DNA of 37,756 nucleotides from Flintibacter muris (GCF_943192995.1 NZ_CALPCP010000034.1:1-37756), one strand, 5' to 3'; shown: positions 1 through 8,808, counted from the first letter of the stretch. Translations and numbers: made by a program. Notes: generated from the sequence alone by a model not told the origin.

Positions 1-480
1 GAGCACGGGAGCGTAACACTGACAGTCGGCTCCGCCGTCCCCGCCGCGCCGGAGGCCCCCGCCAGCGGGGATAGCACTGGCCTGACGGACAATCTGGAGA
101 TACGGCAGGAGATGATCTGCCTCATCAACCAGACCAGAAAGGCCAATGGAGTGTCAGAGCTACCGGTCAATGAGGCCCTGATGAATGCCGCCCAAGTCTG
201 CTCCGACCGGCGCTACACCTGGCATCACGCTCCGGAGGAGAGCCAAGCCGCTGTCGACGCCGGCTACCCCTATGGCTTCGGTGACAACCTCACCGCGTTC
301 ACCGGCACAGCCGACGCCGCCCAACGCGCCGTCGACAACTGGATCAACTCCCCCGGCCACTTCGAGACCATGATCGACCCCAGATGCGACTGCATCGGCG
401 TGGGCGTGACCCAGCACGATGGTATCACCTACTGCTACATGTTCGTCGGGATACCCAACAGCGTCAACTTCTATGCGTAA
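1..480 (+). CDS. CAP-domain (SCP-like) secreted protein, copy 1, 5' end outside window
   Basis: The reading frame is open from base 1 to a TAA at 478-480; the N-terminus lies outside the window. The visible 159 residues align almost without gaps to the two complete copies at 13165 and 31437. They cover the end of the bacterial Ig-like domain, a Pro/Ala-rich linker and the whole CAP domain with its NSPGHFETMIDP signature and a following Cys pair (CDC). CAP proteins are extracellular; some in Firmicutes are cell-wall associated, but the substrate or ligand of this one cannot be told. A strong terminator and repeat copy 1 follow. It is the upstream neighbour of the type I RM cargo, as copy 2 is of the pPIWI-RE cargo. 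Confidence 0.88.
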   Translation, partial: EHGSVTLTVGSAVPAAPEAPASGDSTGLTDNLEIRQEMICLINQTRKANGVSELPVNEALMNAAQVCSDRRYTWHHAPEESQAAVDAGYPYGFGDNLTAFTGTADAAQRAVDNWINSPGHFETMIDPRCDCIGVGVTQHDGITYCYMFVGIPNSVNFYA

Positions 481-491
481 CCCCATGAAAC

Positions 492-530
492 AAAGCGGTG
501 CGTTCCAGGCAGTGTGGAACGCACCGCTTT
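492..530 (+). terminator. Terminator hairpin after CAP copy 1
   Basis: A perfect 16-bp stem (492-507 with 515-530) has a 7-nt loop and begins 12 bases after the CAP stop codon. Only a short TTT sits at the 3' edge, so termination is likely but the U-tract is weak. Confidence 0.7.
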
Positions 531-555
531 CCGGTTCATCGGGTGAAAGCACCCT

Positions 556-593
556 GTCAAATATTGCGTACCAGTAAACAATGAAATAAGCCC
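556..593 (+). repeat. Cassette-boundary repeat, copy 1
   Basis: First of eight directly oriented copies of a roughly 38-bp repeat. Left part TCAAATATTGC, spacer GTACCAG, right part TAAACAATGAAAT followed by AAGCCC. It lies between the CAP terminator and the hsdM promoter, on the left edge of the type I RM cargo. The GTACCAG spacer is shared with copy 7, also downstream of a CAP gene. Confidence 0.65.
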
Positions 594-602
594 CTGAACG
601 GA

Positions 603-631
603 TTGCAAATATTTCCTCGAACGTATATAAT
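603..631 (+). promoter_or_regulatory. Predicted sigma-A promoter of the type I RM operon
   Basis: TTGCAA (603-608) and TATAAT (626-631) are separated by 17 bp, upstream of the hsdM start at 692. It begins about 10 bp after repeat copy 1, so the RM cargo carries its own promoter. Confidence 0.75.
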
Positions 632-691
632 AAATGTCGAAACCGGTAGCTGTTTGATTGCGGCGCCAAGCAATCTTGGAGGTACAGTCTT

Positions 692-2509
692 ATGGTAAAC
701 ATCAGAAAATTGGAATCTGACCTGTGGGAGTCCGCTGATTTGCTCCGGGCTGGATCCAAGCTGACCTCCAACCAATACTGTATGCCGGTGCTGGGCCTGA
801 TTTTTCTGCGCTACGCATACAGCCGCTTCAAGCTGGTGGAGAAGGAAATTCTGAAAAACCGTCCTGTCCGCGGCGGCCGGGTTCTGCCAGTGGAGGCCAG
901 CGACTTCGTTTCCAAAAGCGCCCTGTTTCTGCCCAGGGAGGCGCAGTATGAATATCTGGTCAACCTCCCCGCCGACATCGCCTCGGCGGAACTGACCAAC
1001 CAGAGCGGCCACACCATGAACAGCCTGGGTGAGGTGGTCAACAACGCCATGGAACTGGTGGAGGCCCAGTCGGAGCAGCTGACGGGCGTTTTGCCCAAGG
1101 ATTACACCATTTTCTCTGACGAGCTTCTGGCGGAGCTGCTGCGCATTTTCAACAACAGCGCCCTGGACGAGGTGGGCGGCGACGTGATCGGCCGCATCTA
1201 TGAATATTTCCTCAACAAATTTGCCAAGAATATCGCCCAGGACGATGGGGTGTTCTTCACCCCCAAATCCCTGGTCAAGATGATCGTCAATATCCTGGAA
1301 CCTCAGGGCGGTGTGCTGCTGGACCCCGCCTGCGGCAGCGGAGGAATGTTTGTCCAGACCGGCGACTTTGTCAATGCCGCTGGTATGGAGGCCAACGCCG
1401 CCATGACCTTCTACGGACAGGAGAAGGTGGAGTACAACGCCCAGCTCTGCCTGATGAATATGGCGGTCCACGGGCTCAACGGCCTCATCAAGTCCGGCGA
1501 CGAGGCCAACACCTTCTATCACGACGCCCACAACCTGGACGGCTGCTGTGACTATGTGATGGCAAATCCGCCCTTCAATGTGGACAAGGTTAATTCGGAA
1601 TCCGCCCAGAGCGCAGGCCGTCTGCCCTTTGGCCTGCCCTCTGTCAACAAGGCCAAGGAGGTGGGCAACGCAAACTACCTCTGGATTTCTTATTTCTACT
1701 CCTATCTGAACGAGCGGGGCCGGGCGGGCTTCGTCATGGCCTCCTCCGCCACGGACAGCTCTGGCAAAGATCGAGATATCCGGCAAAAGCTGGTGGAGAG
1801 CGGCCACGTGGACGTGATGGTCAGCGTGGGCAACAACTTTTTCTATACCAAATCCCTGCCCTGTTCTCTGTGGTTCTTCGACAAAGGGAAGCCGGAGGCG
1901 CTGCGGGACAAGGTACTGTTCATCGACGCCCGGAACTATTACACCGTGGTAGACCGCACGCTGAACGAGTGGAGCGAGTGGCAGCTGAAAAATCTGAATG
2001 CCATTGTGTGGCTATACCGGGGAGAAACCGAAAAATATGCGGCTCTGCTGGAGGAATACCGGGCGGTATTGGGCAATGCGGCCTTCTCCCAACGGGCGGA
2101 GGAACTCTCCGCAGAAATCAATACCCTGCGGGACGAGGCGAAAAAAGCCGTGGCGGAGGCCGCCAAGCGTGAGAAAAAGAAGGTGCAGGCGGACTACGAC
2201 CAGCGGCTGGCGGCGCTGGAGGAGACCTTGACCACCGCGAAGGAGGCCGTCTGGCTCTATGAGAAGTTCGGGGATGGTGAGTACCGGGACGTGCTGGGGC
2301 TGTGCAAGGCGGCGAGCCTTGCGGAGATTACGGAGAAAGGTTATTCCCTGACCCCCGGCGCCTATGTGGGGGTGGCCCCGGTGGAGGACGATGGGGTGGA
2401 TTTTGCCCAGCGTATGGGGGAGATTCATCGGGAACTGCTGGAGCTGCAAAAGGAATCCCATGAGCTGATGGAGGCCATCTCCAGGAATTGGGAGGAGATG
2501 GGGCTGTGA
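692..2509 (+). CDS. hsdM: Type I restriction-modification N6-adenine methyltransferase subunit HsdM
   Basis: The 605-residue protein methylates adenine using AdoMet, with HsdS providing specificity; M2S is the modification enzyme and R2M2S the restriction complex. An N-terminal HsdM helical domain (about 1-140) is followed by the methyltransferase core with motif I DPACGSGG (about 210) and motif IV NPPF (about 290). A Lys/Glu-rich coiled coil lies at about 450-510. Length and motif order are normal and no lesion is visible. The ATG at 692 is preceded by TTGGAGG at a 9-nt distance. The stop TGA overlaps the GTG start of hsdS, so the two are translationally coupled. Confidence 0.96.
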   Translation: MVNIRKLESDLWESADLLRAGSKLTSNQYCMPVLGLIFLRYAYSRFKLVEKEILKNRPVRGGRVLPVEASDFVSKSALFLPREAQYEYLVNLPADIASAELTNQSGHTMNSLGEVVNNAMELVEAQSEQLTGVLPKDYTIFSDELLAELLRIFNNSALDEVGGDVIGRIYEYFLNKFAKNIAQDDGVFFTPKSLVKMIVNILEPQGGVLLDPACGSGGMFVQTGDFVNAAGMEANAAMTFYGQEKVEYNAQLCLMNMAVHGLNGLIKSGDEANTFYHDAHNLDGCCDYVMANPPFNVDKVNSESAQSAGRLPFGLPSVNKAKEVGNANYLWISYFYSYLNERGRAGFVMASSATDSSGKDRDIRQKLVESGHVDVMVSVGNNFFYTKSLPCSLWFFDKGKPEALRDKVLFIDARNYYTVVDRTLNEWSEWQLKNLNAIVWLYRGETEKYAALLEEYRAVLGNAAFSQRAEELSAEINTLRDEAKKAVAEAAKREKKKVQADYDQRLAALEETLTTAKEAVWLYEKFGDGEYRDVLGLCKAASLAEITEKGYSLTPGAYVGVAPVEDDGVDFAQRMGEIHRELLELQKESHELMEAISRNWEEMGL

Positions 2510-3723
2510 AATGGAAAACTGCTATTCTTAGTGATATTTCCACCAATATCCAAACAGGGCCTTTTGGTTCTCAATTACATCAATCAGACTATTCTATTGA
2601 AGGCACGCCAGTGGTTATGCCAAAAGATTTGGTCAATGGTCATATTTCGGAAGCAACTATTGCCCGCATTAGTGATGCTCATATTGAACGATTAAACCGT
2701 CACAAAATTGAAATTGGCGATATTTTATATTCTCGCAGAGGCGATGTAGGACGCTGCGCATTTGCCACAGAGAAAGAAGCAGGTTGGCTTTGTGGAACAG
2801 GCTGTTTGCGTGTTTCAACAGATGTCAGTAAAGCAAATCCGAAATTTGTTTTTTACCAACTGCAAAAGCCGGATACGATTGGATGGGTTGAAAAACACGC
2901 TGTTGGAGCAACAATGCTCAATTTGAATACCGCTATTTTGAGTAGAGTACCGATTGAAATACCCTCACTTAATACCCAAAACCGTATTGTAGATATTCTC
3001 TCCGCTTATGACAACCTCATCGAAAACAACCAGAAGCAAATCAAGCTGCTGGAAGAAGCGGCCCAACGACTGTATAAGGAATGGTTCGTGGATTTGCGGT
3101 TCCCTGGGTATGAGATCACGCCAGTTGTGGACGGAGTGCCGGAGGGGTGGGAACTGTGCCGTTTGGAAGATGTAATCGAATTTAATCCTAAAATCCCCCT
3201 CAGCAAAGAGCGATTAAAGCAAAGCGTCCCCATGTCCGCATTAAGCACCAGCTCAATGACGCTAGATACCGAAGAATTTGCAGCTACGTTTTCTAATTCC
3301 GGGAGCAAATTTCAAAACGGTGATACATTACTGGCAAGAATTACTCCGTGTCTTGAAAATGGAAAGACCGCCTTTGTTGCAGGTATTGAAAGCGACGAGG
3401 GCGCTGTTGGCTCTACAGAGTTTATTGTCATGCGTTCAAAAGGACTCAATCCATATATGGTGTATCTGCTTGCCCGCGACGACAGTTTTAGGCAGTCTGC
3501 GATCAACAGTATGACGGGAAGCGATGGCCGTCAGCGTGCGCAGGCAGATAAATTGAAAGCGCTCCCATATCTCAAGCCAACCGATCAAATAACGAGGTTA
3601 TTTGCGGGATATGCAGAGCCGATATTTTTACAAATACAAAAGAAGAATGAGCAAAATGTCAGGCTTAGACAGGCTCGTGACCGCCTGTTGCCCAAACTCA
3701 TGAGCGGAGAAATTGAGGTGTAA
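2506..3723 (+). CDS. hsdS: Type I restriction-modification specificity subunit HsdS
   Basis: The 405-residue protein reads DNA for the HsdM/HsdR complex. Two target recognition domains (about 1-150 and 205-350) are each followed by a conserved helical spacer; the central one contains LLEEAAQRLYKEWF, the C-terminal one ends in RDRLLPKLMSGEIEV. GTG at 2506 is chosen because it overlaps the hsdM stop and has GGAGGAG 8 nt upstream. The first recognition domain is clearly more AT-rich than hsdM, as expected for exchangeable domains. No stop or frameshift is visible. Confidence 0.94.
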   Translation: MKWKTAILSDISTNIQTGPFGSQLHQSDYSIEGTPVVMPKDLVNGHISEATIARISDAHIERLNRHKIEIGDILYSRRGDVGRCAFATEKEAGWLCGTGCLRVSTDVSKANPKFVFYQLQKPDTIGWVEKHAVGATMLNLNTAILSRVPIEIPSLNTQNRIVDILSAYDNLIENNQKQIKLLEEAAQRLYKEWFVDLRFPGYEITPVVDGVPEGWELCRLEDVIEFNPKIPLSKERLKQSVPMSALSTSSMTLDTEEFAATFSNSGSKFQNGDTLLARITPCLENGKTAFVAGIESDEGAVGSTEFIVMRSKGLNPYMVYLLARDDSFRQSAINSMTGSDGRQRAQADKLKALPYLKPTDQITRLFAGYAEPIFLQIQKKNEQNVRLRQARDRLLPKLMSGEIEV

Positions 3724-3724
3724 T

Positions 3725-4060
3725 ATGGAAAAATTCGATTTTGAGCAGATGAAAGATATAAAAGACGTAGAAGACATTTCAGATGCAATCAAAAAAATTG
3801 TGGCACTGCAAAAGCAGATAAATAACCCAACCCGAGACGGAATGATAAATGCGCTTAGTGATGCACAGTCAACAGCAGGAAAAGAGATCCAACAACTTGA
3901 ATATTCCCAGGGGGATACAATCCCAACTCCGTGGGTCTGCTTTCGAGATCAGGACTTGTATAGGAAACTGAGTCAATATCAGGATGGCCTTCGACAGCAT
4001 TGCATCAAAAAGGTCGGAGAAAAAGCCTTTGAAGAAATGCTAAAAAAAGCGGAGAAATAG
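3725..4060 (+). CDS. Small unknown protein in the type I RM operon
   Basis: I do not recognise this 111-residue, hydrophilic protein. ATG at 3725 starts 2 nt after the hsdS stop and has GAGG 6 nt upstream. Residues 1-60 look helical and rich in Lys/Asp/Gln; a PTPWVCFRDQDLYRKL stretch lies near residue 62. No signal peptide or membrane segment is seen. AT-rich composition matches the first half of hsdS and the next gene, unlike hsdM and hsdR. Close spacing between hsdS and hsdR argues for co-expression, perhaps as an accessory or second protective gene. The function is open. Confidence 0.75.
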   Translation: MEKFDFEQMKDIKDVEDISDAIKKIVALQKQINNPTRDGMINALSDAQSTAGKEIQQLEYSQGDTIPTPWVCFRDQDLYRKLSQYQDGLRQHCIKKVGEKAFEEMLKKAEK

Positions 4061-4071
4061 AGGTATAGTAT

Positions 4072-4644
4072 ATGGAAATGCCAAAAGAGTTTTATGACAT
4101 GGTATGTTCAGACATTCAAAGGATTGAAGGGTCTGATCGGCTATCCTTTGGGGAAAAGCTCAAATTACATAGAGAGCTGGATGGTCGGTATCAGGCCTGT
4201 ATAAAAGATTGGTATAAGGGGCTATGGGGATTCTCGCCGTCAATTAATAGTATACACTATAGCGCCATCGAGGACAGCCAAAGTTGTGTGCAAGAGAATC
4301 TTGAAATGATAAAGGCAAAATTAGGAACCTACAAGTATCAAATGAACGCTATCTCTTTACCAAAACCATCGGAAACCAATATCACAGTAAACAATACCGT
4401 AAATATTTCGTTGTCGTTTCAAGAAGCAAAACAAAAAATCGAAGATATGACCGCGCTAAACCGAGAGCAGACAGATGAAATATTAGCCAAGATTGATGAG
4501 CTTGAAAAAATATCAAAAGAGAACATTTCACGGAAGTCTAAGTGGGAAAAAGTGAAACCCATCATTGCTTTCGCATTGGATAAAGGCGCAGATGTAGCCA
4601 TTGCTATTTTATCCCTGATTTTGCAAATGAAATTGGGGGCATAA
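4072..4644 (+). CDS. Unknown protein with coiled coil and C-terminal hydrophobic helix, in the type I RM operon
   Basis: A 190-residue protein of unknown family. It has an N-terminal helical part (1-95), a NITVNNTVNISLSF strand-like stretch (about 104-117), a predicted coiled coil (about 118-150) and a C-terminal hydrophobic helix (AIAILSLILQM, about 176-187) that could insert in a membrane or pack in an oligomer. AGAGGTATAGTAT precedes the ATG 11 nt after the previous gene. AT-rich like its neighbour, so the pair was probably acquired together. A sensor-plus-membrane-effector anti-phage pair is possible but is inference from position and shape only. Confidence 0.72.
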   Translation: MEMPKEFYDMVCSDIQRIEGSDRLSFGEKLKLHRELDGRYQACIKDWYKGLWGFSPSINSIHYSAIEDSQSCVQENLEMIKAKLGTYKYQMNAISLPKPSETNITVNNTVNISLSFQEAKQKIEDMTALNREQTDEILAKIDELEKISKENISRKSKWEKVKPIIAFALDKGADVAIAILSLILQMKLGA

Positions 4645-4675
4645 GCTGATAGAATCGCCGAGAGGAGGGGTACTT

Positions 4676-7600
4676 ATGAGCTACGACTACTCCGAAAATG
4701 TCCTGATTCAAGAGAGCGCCGCCAACCTGCTCCGTGACGAGCTGGGCTGGGAGGAAGTCTACGCCTACAACACCGAGCAGTTAGGAGAGGCCGGCACACT
4801 GGGCCGCAAGAGCTACAAGGAAATCCTGCTGACCCGGTATTTTCGGGAGGCTCTTCTGCGCCTGAATCCGTGGCTCACCCCCGCCCAGCTGGACGAGGCC
4901 CAGCGGCTCATGGAACACCACCTGTCCACCGCATCCCTGCTGCAAATCAACGAGGAGAAATATTTCCTGATCCGGGACGGTATCCCTGTCACCGTGAAGA
5001 AGCCCGGCGGCAGGACAGAGAAAAAATACGCCGCTGTCATCGACTTCCAGAACCCAGACAACAACCACTTCCTCGCCGTCCGGGAACTGAAAATCCACGG
5101 GGATCTGTACCGCCGCCGGACGGATATTGTGGGCTTTGTCAACGGCATCCCGCTGCTGTTTGTGGAACTGAAAGCCGTCGGGGTGGACGTGCAGGACGCC
5201 TACACCAACAACTACACCGACTATCTGGACACCATCCCCCACCTGTTCTACTACAACGCCTTCCTGATCCTCTCCAACGGATTGGAGTCCAAGGTGGGCA
5301 CACTTGGCAGCAAGTACGAGTTTTTCCACGAGTGGAAGCGGCTCAAAGAGGAGGAACCGGGCAGCGTGGCGCTGGAGACCATGCTCCGGGGCATCTGCAA
5401 AAAGGAGAACTTTCTTGATCTGCTGGAGAACTTCATTCTCTTTGACCACTCCGGCGGACACACAGCAAAAATCCTGGCCCGGAACCACCAGTATTTGGGC
5501 GTCAACGAGGCAGTCAAGGCATATGAGGCCCGCCGATTGAACAACGGAAAGCTGGGCGTTTTCTGGCACACCCAGGGCAGCGGCATGAGCTACTCCATGG
5601 TGTTCCTGGCCCAGAAGATACGCCGCAAGTTTTCCGGCTCTCCCACCATTGTGGTGCTGACAGATCGGGAAGAGCTGAACAGGCAGATCAGCGACACCTT
5701 TGAAAACTGCGGTATTCTGGGCAAGGCCAAGGCCGGGCAGTTCATCGCCTCCAGCGGTACAGATCTGGTGGAAAAGCTGCGTGGCAACCCCAGCTTTATT
5801 TTCACCCTGATTCAGAAATTCAACAAAACAGATGTGGAGCCGATTTCCCCTGACCACGATATCCTCATCATGTCAGATGAAGCCCACCGCAGTCAGTACG
5901 GAATTTTCGCGGACAACATGGTCCGCCTTTTGCCTACCGCCTCCCGGATCGGCTTTACCGGCACACCGCTGCTGTCCAGCGACCGTATCACAGAACGCAC
6001 CTTCGGCGGCTACATATCGGTGTACGATTTCCAGCGAGCCGTGGATGACGGCGCGACGGTGCCGCTGTACTACGAAAACCGGGGAGAGAAGATTCTGGAC
6101 GTGAAGGACAACCCGGAAATCACGGATCGGATTCTGGACGCCATTGAGCAGGCCGACCTGGATGTGAACCAGCAGGATAAGCTGGAGCAGGAGTTCGCCA
6201 AGGAGATTCACCTCCTCACTGCCACCCCCCGCCTGGAGCGCATCGCCCAGGATTTCGCAAGGCACTACTCCGACCTGTGGACCAGCGGCAAGGCTATGTT
6301 TGTCTGCCTGAATAAGGTCACCTGCGTTCGTATGTATGATCTGGTGCAGAAATACTGGGCTGATGAGATCGACACGCTGAAGGAGCGAATCAAGAGCGCG
6401 TCCCAGCAGGAGGCTCAAGAGCTGGAACGCAAGCTGCAATGGATGCAGGAGACCGAGATGGCGGTGGTCATCAGCCAAGAGCAGAACGAGGTTCAATCCT
6501 TCCAGAAATGGGGACTGGATATTCAGAGCCATCGGGCGAAGATGGAAAAGCGGGAACTGGACAAGGAGTTCAAGGATGCCGACAATCCTCTCCGTGTGGT
6601 GTTCGTCTGCGCCATGTGGCTTACCGGCTTTGATGTAAAGTGCCTGTCCTGTCTGTATCTAGACAAGCCGCTGAAAGCCCACACGCTGATGCAGACCATC
6701 GCCCGGGCCAACCGTGTGGCCGAGGGAAAGAGCAACGGTCTGATTATCGACTACATCGGAATCGTAAAAGCGCTGCGAAAGGCGCTGGCCGATTACACAG
6801 CCAATGGGAACGGCGCCGGCGGCGCCGACCCCACCGTAGATAAGGAGCAGCTGATCGCCAAAATTTTGGAGACCATCGCCGCGGCGGAGTCGTTTTTGTC
6901 CACCCGGGACTTTTCTCTACAAACGCTGATTGACGCCAGAGGCTTTGAAAGGCTGGCTCTTCTGCAAACGGCGGCCAACACAGTGTCCGCCACCCTGGAG
7001 GAAAAGAAGACCTTTCAGACCTATGCCTCCGAGCTGGCGCGCTTGGTGAAGTATGTGAACCGGGAGGATGTGGAGACGGATGCCCGGCAAAAATATGAGG
7101 CTATTACCGCCATCCACAGACTGCTGAATCGAAAACGCCGGACGGCAGACAATGTGGATCTGATGGTGGAAATCAACCGCATCATCAGTGAGTATGTCCA
7201 AATTGAGCAGGCGGCTGAGGGGATCACACCGTCCCGTCAGTTTGATATCAGCAAAATCGACTTCGATCTGCTGCGCCGGGAGTTTGCCCATGCAAAGAAA
7301 AAGAACCTCATCCTGAAGGATTTGCAGGACCTGGTCTGTGAGCGCCTGGACAGGATGCTGCTCAGCAATCCCAATCGCATCCAATATCATGAGCGGTATC
7401 AGGCAATCATTGAGGATTACAACAGCCAGCAGGACCGCGCCAATATTGAAAAGACCTTTGATGAGCTGATGAAGCTGGTGCAGAGCATGGATCAGGAGGA
7501 GCAGCGTTATGTGCGGGAGGGATTTTCCAGCGACGAAGAATTATCCCTCTACGATATGTTGTTCTCTGAAAACCTCTCTAAACAGGACATCCAGAAAATC

Positions 7601-7816
7601 AAACAGGTAGCGGTCGACCTTCTGCAAAAGGTCAAGTCCAGAATCGCGGAGCTTGACCACTGGACTGATAAGCAGGAAACAAAGGCAGCCATTGACAACC
7701 TTATCCGCGACACACTTTGGAACGGACTTCCGGAGTGCTATGACGAACTGAGCATCTCTGGTTACCGTCAACGAATTTATGAGTATGTCTACACTCGGTA
7801 CAAAGACGTCGCATAA
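4676..7816 (+). CDS. hsdR: Type I restriction endonuclease subunit HsdR, Walker A Lys replaced by Met
   Basis: The 1046-residue protein is the normal length for the motor/nuclease subunit that translocates and cuts unmodified DNA. The N-terminal PD-(D/E)xK nuclease site is visible as Asp150, Glu164-x-Lys166 (FVELKA). Two RecA-like helicase domains follow, with DEAH at 401-404, motif III GFTGTP and late motifs near QTIARANRV; the C-terminal helical region is complete. The oddity is the Walker A loop: HTQGSG is followed by Met304 (ATG 5585-5587) where the family has Lys, which predicts loss of ATP-driven translocation and restriction. The ATG at 4676 is preceded by GAGGAGGGG. Confidence 0.95.
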   Translation: MSYDYSENVLIQESAANLLRDELGWEEVYAYNTEQLGEAGTLGRKSYKEILLTRYFREALLRLNPWLTPAQLDEAQRLMEHHLSTASLLQINEEKYFLIRDGIPVTVKKPGGRTEKKYAAVIDFQNPDNNHFLAVRELKIHGDLYRRRTDIVGFVNGIPLLFVELKAVGVDVQDAYTNNYTDYLDTIPHLFYYNAFLILSNGLESKVGTLGSKYEFFHEWKRLKEEEPGSVALETMLRGICKKENFLDLLENFILFDHSGGHTAKILARNHQYLGVNEAVKAYEARRLNNGKLGVFWHTQGSGMSYSMVFLAQKIRRKFSGSPTIVVLTDREELNRQISDTFENCGILGKAKAGQFIASSGTDLVEKLRGNPSFIFTLIQKFNKTDVEPISPDHDILIMSDEAHRSQYGIFADNMVRLLPTASRIGFTGTPLLSSDRITERTFGGYISVYDFQRAVDDGATVPLYYENRGEKILDVKDNPEITDRILDAIEQADLDVNQQDKLEQEFAKEIHLLTATPRLERIAQDFARHYSDLWTSGKAMFVCLNKVTCVRMYDLVQKYWADEIDTLKERIKSASQQEAQELERKLQWMQETEMAVVISQEQNEVQSFQKWGLDIQSHRAKMEKRELDKEFKDADNPLRVVFVCAMWLTGFDVKCLSCLYLDKPLKAHTLMQTIARANRVAEGKSNGLIIDYIGIVKALRKALADYTANGNGAGGADPTVDKEQLIAKILETIAAAESFLSTRDFSLQTLIDARGFERLALLQTAANTVSATLEEKKTFQTYASELARLVKYVNREDVETDARQKYEAITAIHRLLNRKRRTADNVDLMVEINRIISEYVQIEQAAEGITPSRQFDISKIDFDLLRREFAHAKKKNLILKDLQDLVCERLDRMLLSNPNRIQYHERYQAIIEDYNSQQDRANIEKTFDELMKLVQSMDQEEQRYVREGFSSDEELSLYDMLFSENLSKQDIQKIKQVAVDLLQKVKSRIAELDHWTDKQETKAAIDNLIRDTLWNGLPECYDELSISGYRQRIYEYVYTRYKDVA

Positions 7817-7836
7817 AATCTGCCGCATCAGGCATA

Positions 7837-7874
7837 CTCAAATTTTGCTTCGCTTAAACAAAGAAATACAGGCC
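7837..7874 (+). repeat. Cassette-boundary repeat, copy 2
   Basis: CTCAAATTTTGC, spacer TTCGCTT, AAACAAAGAAAT then ACAGGCC. It starts 21 bp after the hsdR stop and marks the right edge of the type I RM cargo. Nearly identical to copy 5, which follows the type III res gene in the same relation to mobility module B. Confidence 0.72.
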
Positions 7875-7906
7875 ATCATTAAACACCCATCAAATCATCT
7901 GATACG

Positions 7907-7944
7907 ATCATCCGTCAGACTCAGTTCTGGCGGGTGATTTTTTA
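7907..7944 (+). terminator. Terminator at the head of mobility module A
   Basis: A 13-bp stem (7907-7919 with 7926-7938, two G-U pairs) with a 6-nt loop is followed by a T-run. The same hairpin recurs at the head of modules B (25738) and C (34115), and probably ends transcription coming from the cargo operon. Confidence 0.82.
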
Positions 7945-7976
7945 CAGCAAAACTTTTTCTGAAAATAAAACGTCGC

Positions 7977-8100
7977 TTTCAGCCGCTGGAGGTTGTGGTA
8001 TAGGGATGAGGACCCTGCTCTCTGAATCGGTAAACATTTTGTAAACTCGGTTGTAAGTAAGTTCCGTTTCGGCCACCAGAGGTTGTAGTAGAAGGATGAG
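7977..8100 (+). repeat. Paired 34-bp direct repeats and paired GTAAAC sites upstream of the xis-like gene, module A
   Basis: Two copies of a 34-bp repeat with core GAGGTTGTRGTA lie at 7977-8010 and 8067-8100, 90 bp apart. Between them GTAAAC occurs at 8030 and 8041, 11 bp apart, that is one helical turn. The arrangement is conserved in module B and partly in C, as expected for arm-type binding sites of an integrase or Xis, or for an operator. Confidence 0.65.
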
Positions 8101-8164
8101 GGAGGTCAGTACAGAAAAGCCGAGAAAGAAATCATGTCATAAAGAAATGGAGGTCAAGCACAGC

Positions 8165-8377
8165 ATGAAAGAATCCAGCTACAAGAGCTATGATGAGCTG
8201 CCGCTGTTCCTGAATGCAGCAACGGTGGCAAAGGTGCTGGGTGTCTCACCATCCAGCGGCTATGAGCTGATCCATGAGCCGGATTTCCCGGTGCTGAAGG
8301 TTGGCTGCAGAATGGTCGTACCCAAGGATAAATTCGTAGAGTGGGTGTCGCAACACACTCAGGGAGGTGCGGAGTGA
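8165..8377 (+). CDS. Excisionase-like winged-helix DNA-binding protein, module A
   Basis: A 70-residue protein with a MerR/excisionase-type HTH: FLNAATVAKVLGVSPSSGYELI, then the wing FPVLKVGCRMVVPKDKFVEWV. Proteins of this kind direct the tyrosine integrase towards excision or regulate the element. ATG 8165 is preferred over the in-frame ATG at 8147 because GGAGG lies 11 nt upstream of it and modules B and C start at the equivalent codon. It overlaps the next gene by 4 bp. Confidence 0.85.
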   Translation: MKESSYKSYDELPLFLNAATVAKVLGVSPSSGYELIHEPDFPVLKVGCRMVVPKDKFVEWVSQHTQGGAE

Positions 8378-8808
8378 AATACACACCATGGCCCAAACGT
8401 GATCCGGTCAAGAACTACTTCCAGCTGCCCAACGAGATATTCCTGCTGGGCCTGTCGCCTGGTGCGCTGGCGGTCTACTCGTATCTGCTCTGCTGTGAGG
8501 ATCGAAACACCTACCAGTGCTGGCCCAGCTACAAGACCATTGGCAGAGCAGTGAAGATGAGCGCCAACACCGTCCGCAAGTATGTGTGTGAGCTGGAGGA
8601 GCGCCAGCTCATCAGTACAGAAAGCACGACCGTCACCACCAGGGATGGTCTGAAGCGCAACGGCAACCTGCTCTACACCATCCGTCCAATCCAACTGGCG
8701 CTCGATCAGTTCTACGAACAGCAACTGACGCAGATGGACATGGCGGCTGAACGTCAGCGAGTCGCAACAGCACTCGCACTCCGCAGCGATAGCGCGCACT
8801 CAGCGTGA
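8374..8808 (+). CDS. Helix-turn-helix protein (HTH_36-like), module A
   Basis: The 144-residue protein starts at GTG 8374, overlapping the stop of the xis-like gene, with GGAGG just upstream. Residues about 10-75 form the winged-HTH seen at the N-terminus of many Firmicutes plasmid replication initiators (NYFQLPNEIFLLGLSPGALA, then SYKTIGRAVKMSANTVRKYV). The rest is short and helical with no primase or relaxase motif, so this is either a stand-alone regulator or a small initiator. The conserved structured DNA directly downstream makes a replication or transfer role worth considering. Confidence 0.8.
   Translation: MKYTPWPKRDPVKNYFQLPNEIFLLGLSPGALAVYSYLLCCEDRNTYQCWPSYKTIGRAVKMSANTVRKYVCELEERQLISTESTTVTTRDGLKRNGNLLYTIRPIQLALDQFYEQQLTQMDMAAERQRVATALALRSDSAHSA

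Noticed and set aside
557..1807. 416-codon open frame on the minus strand
   Set aside because: It lies antisense to hsdM and its promoter, has low-complexity His/Val/Gly content typical of GC-rich shadows, and no ribosome binding site.
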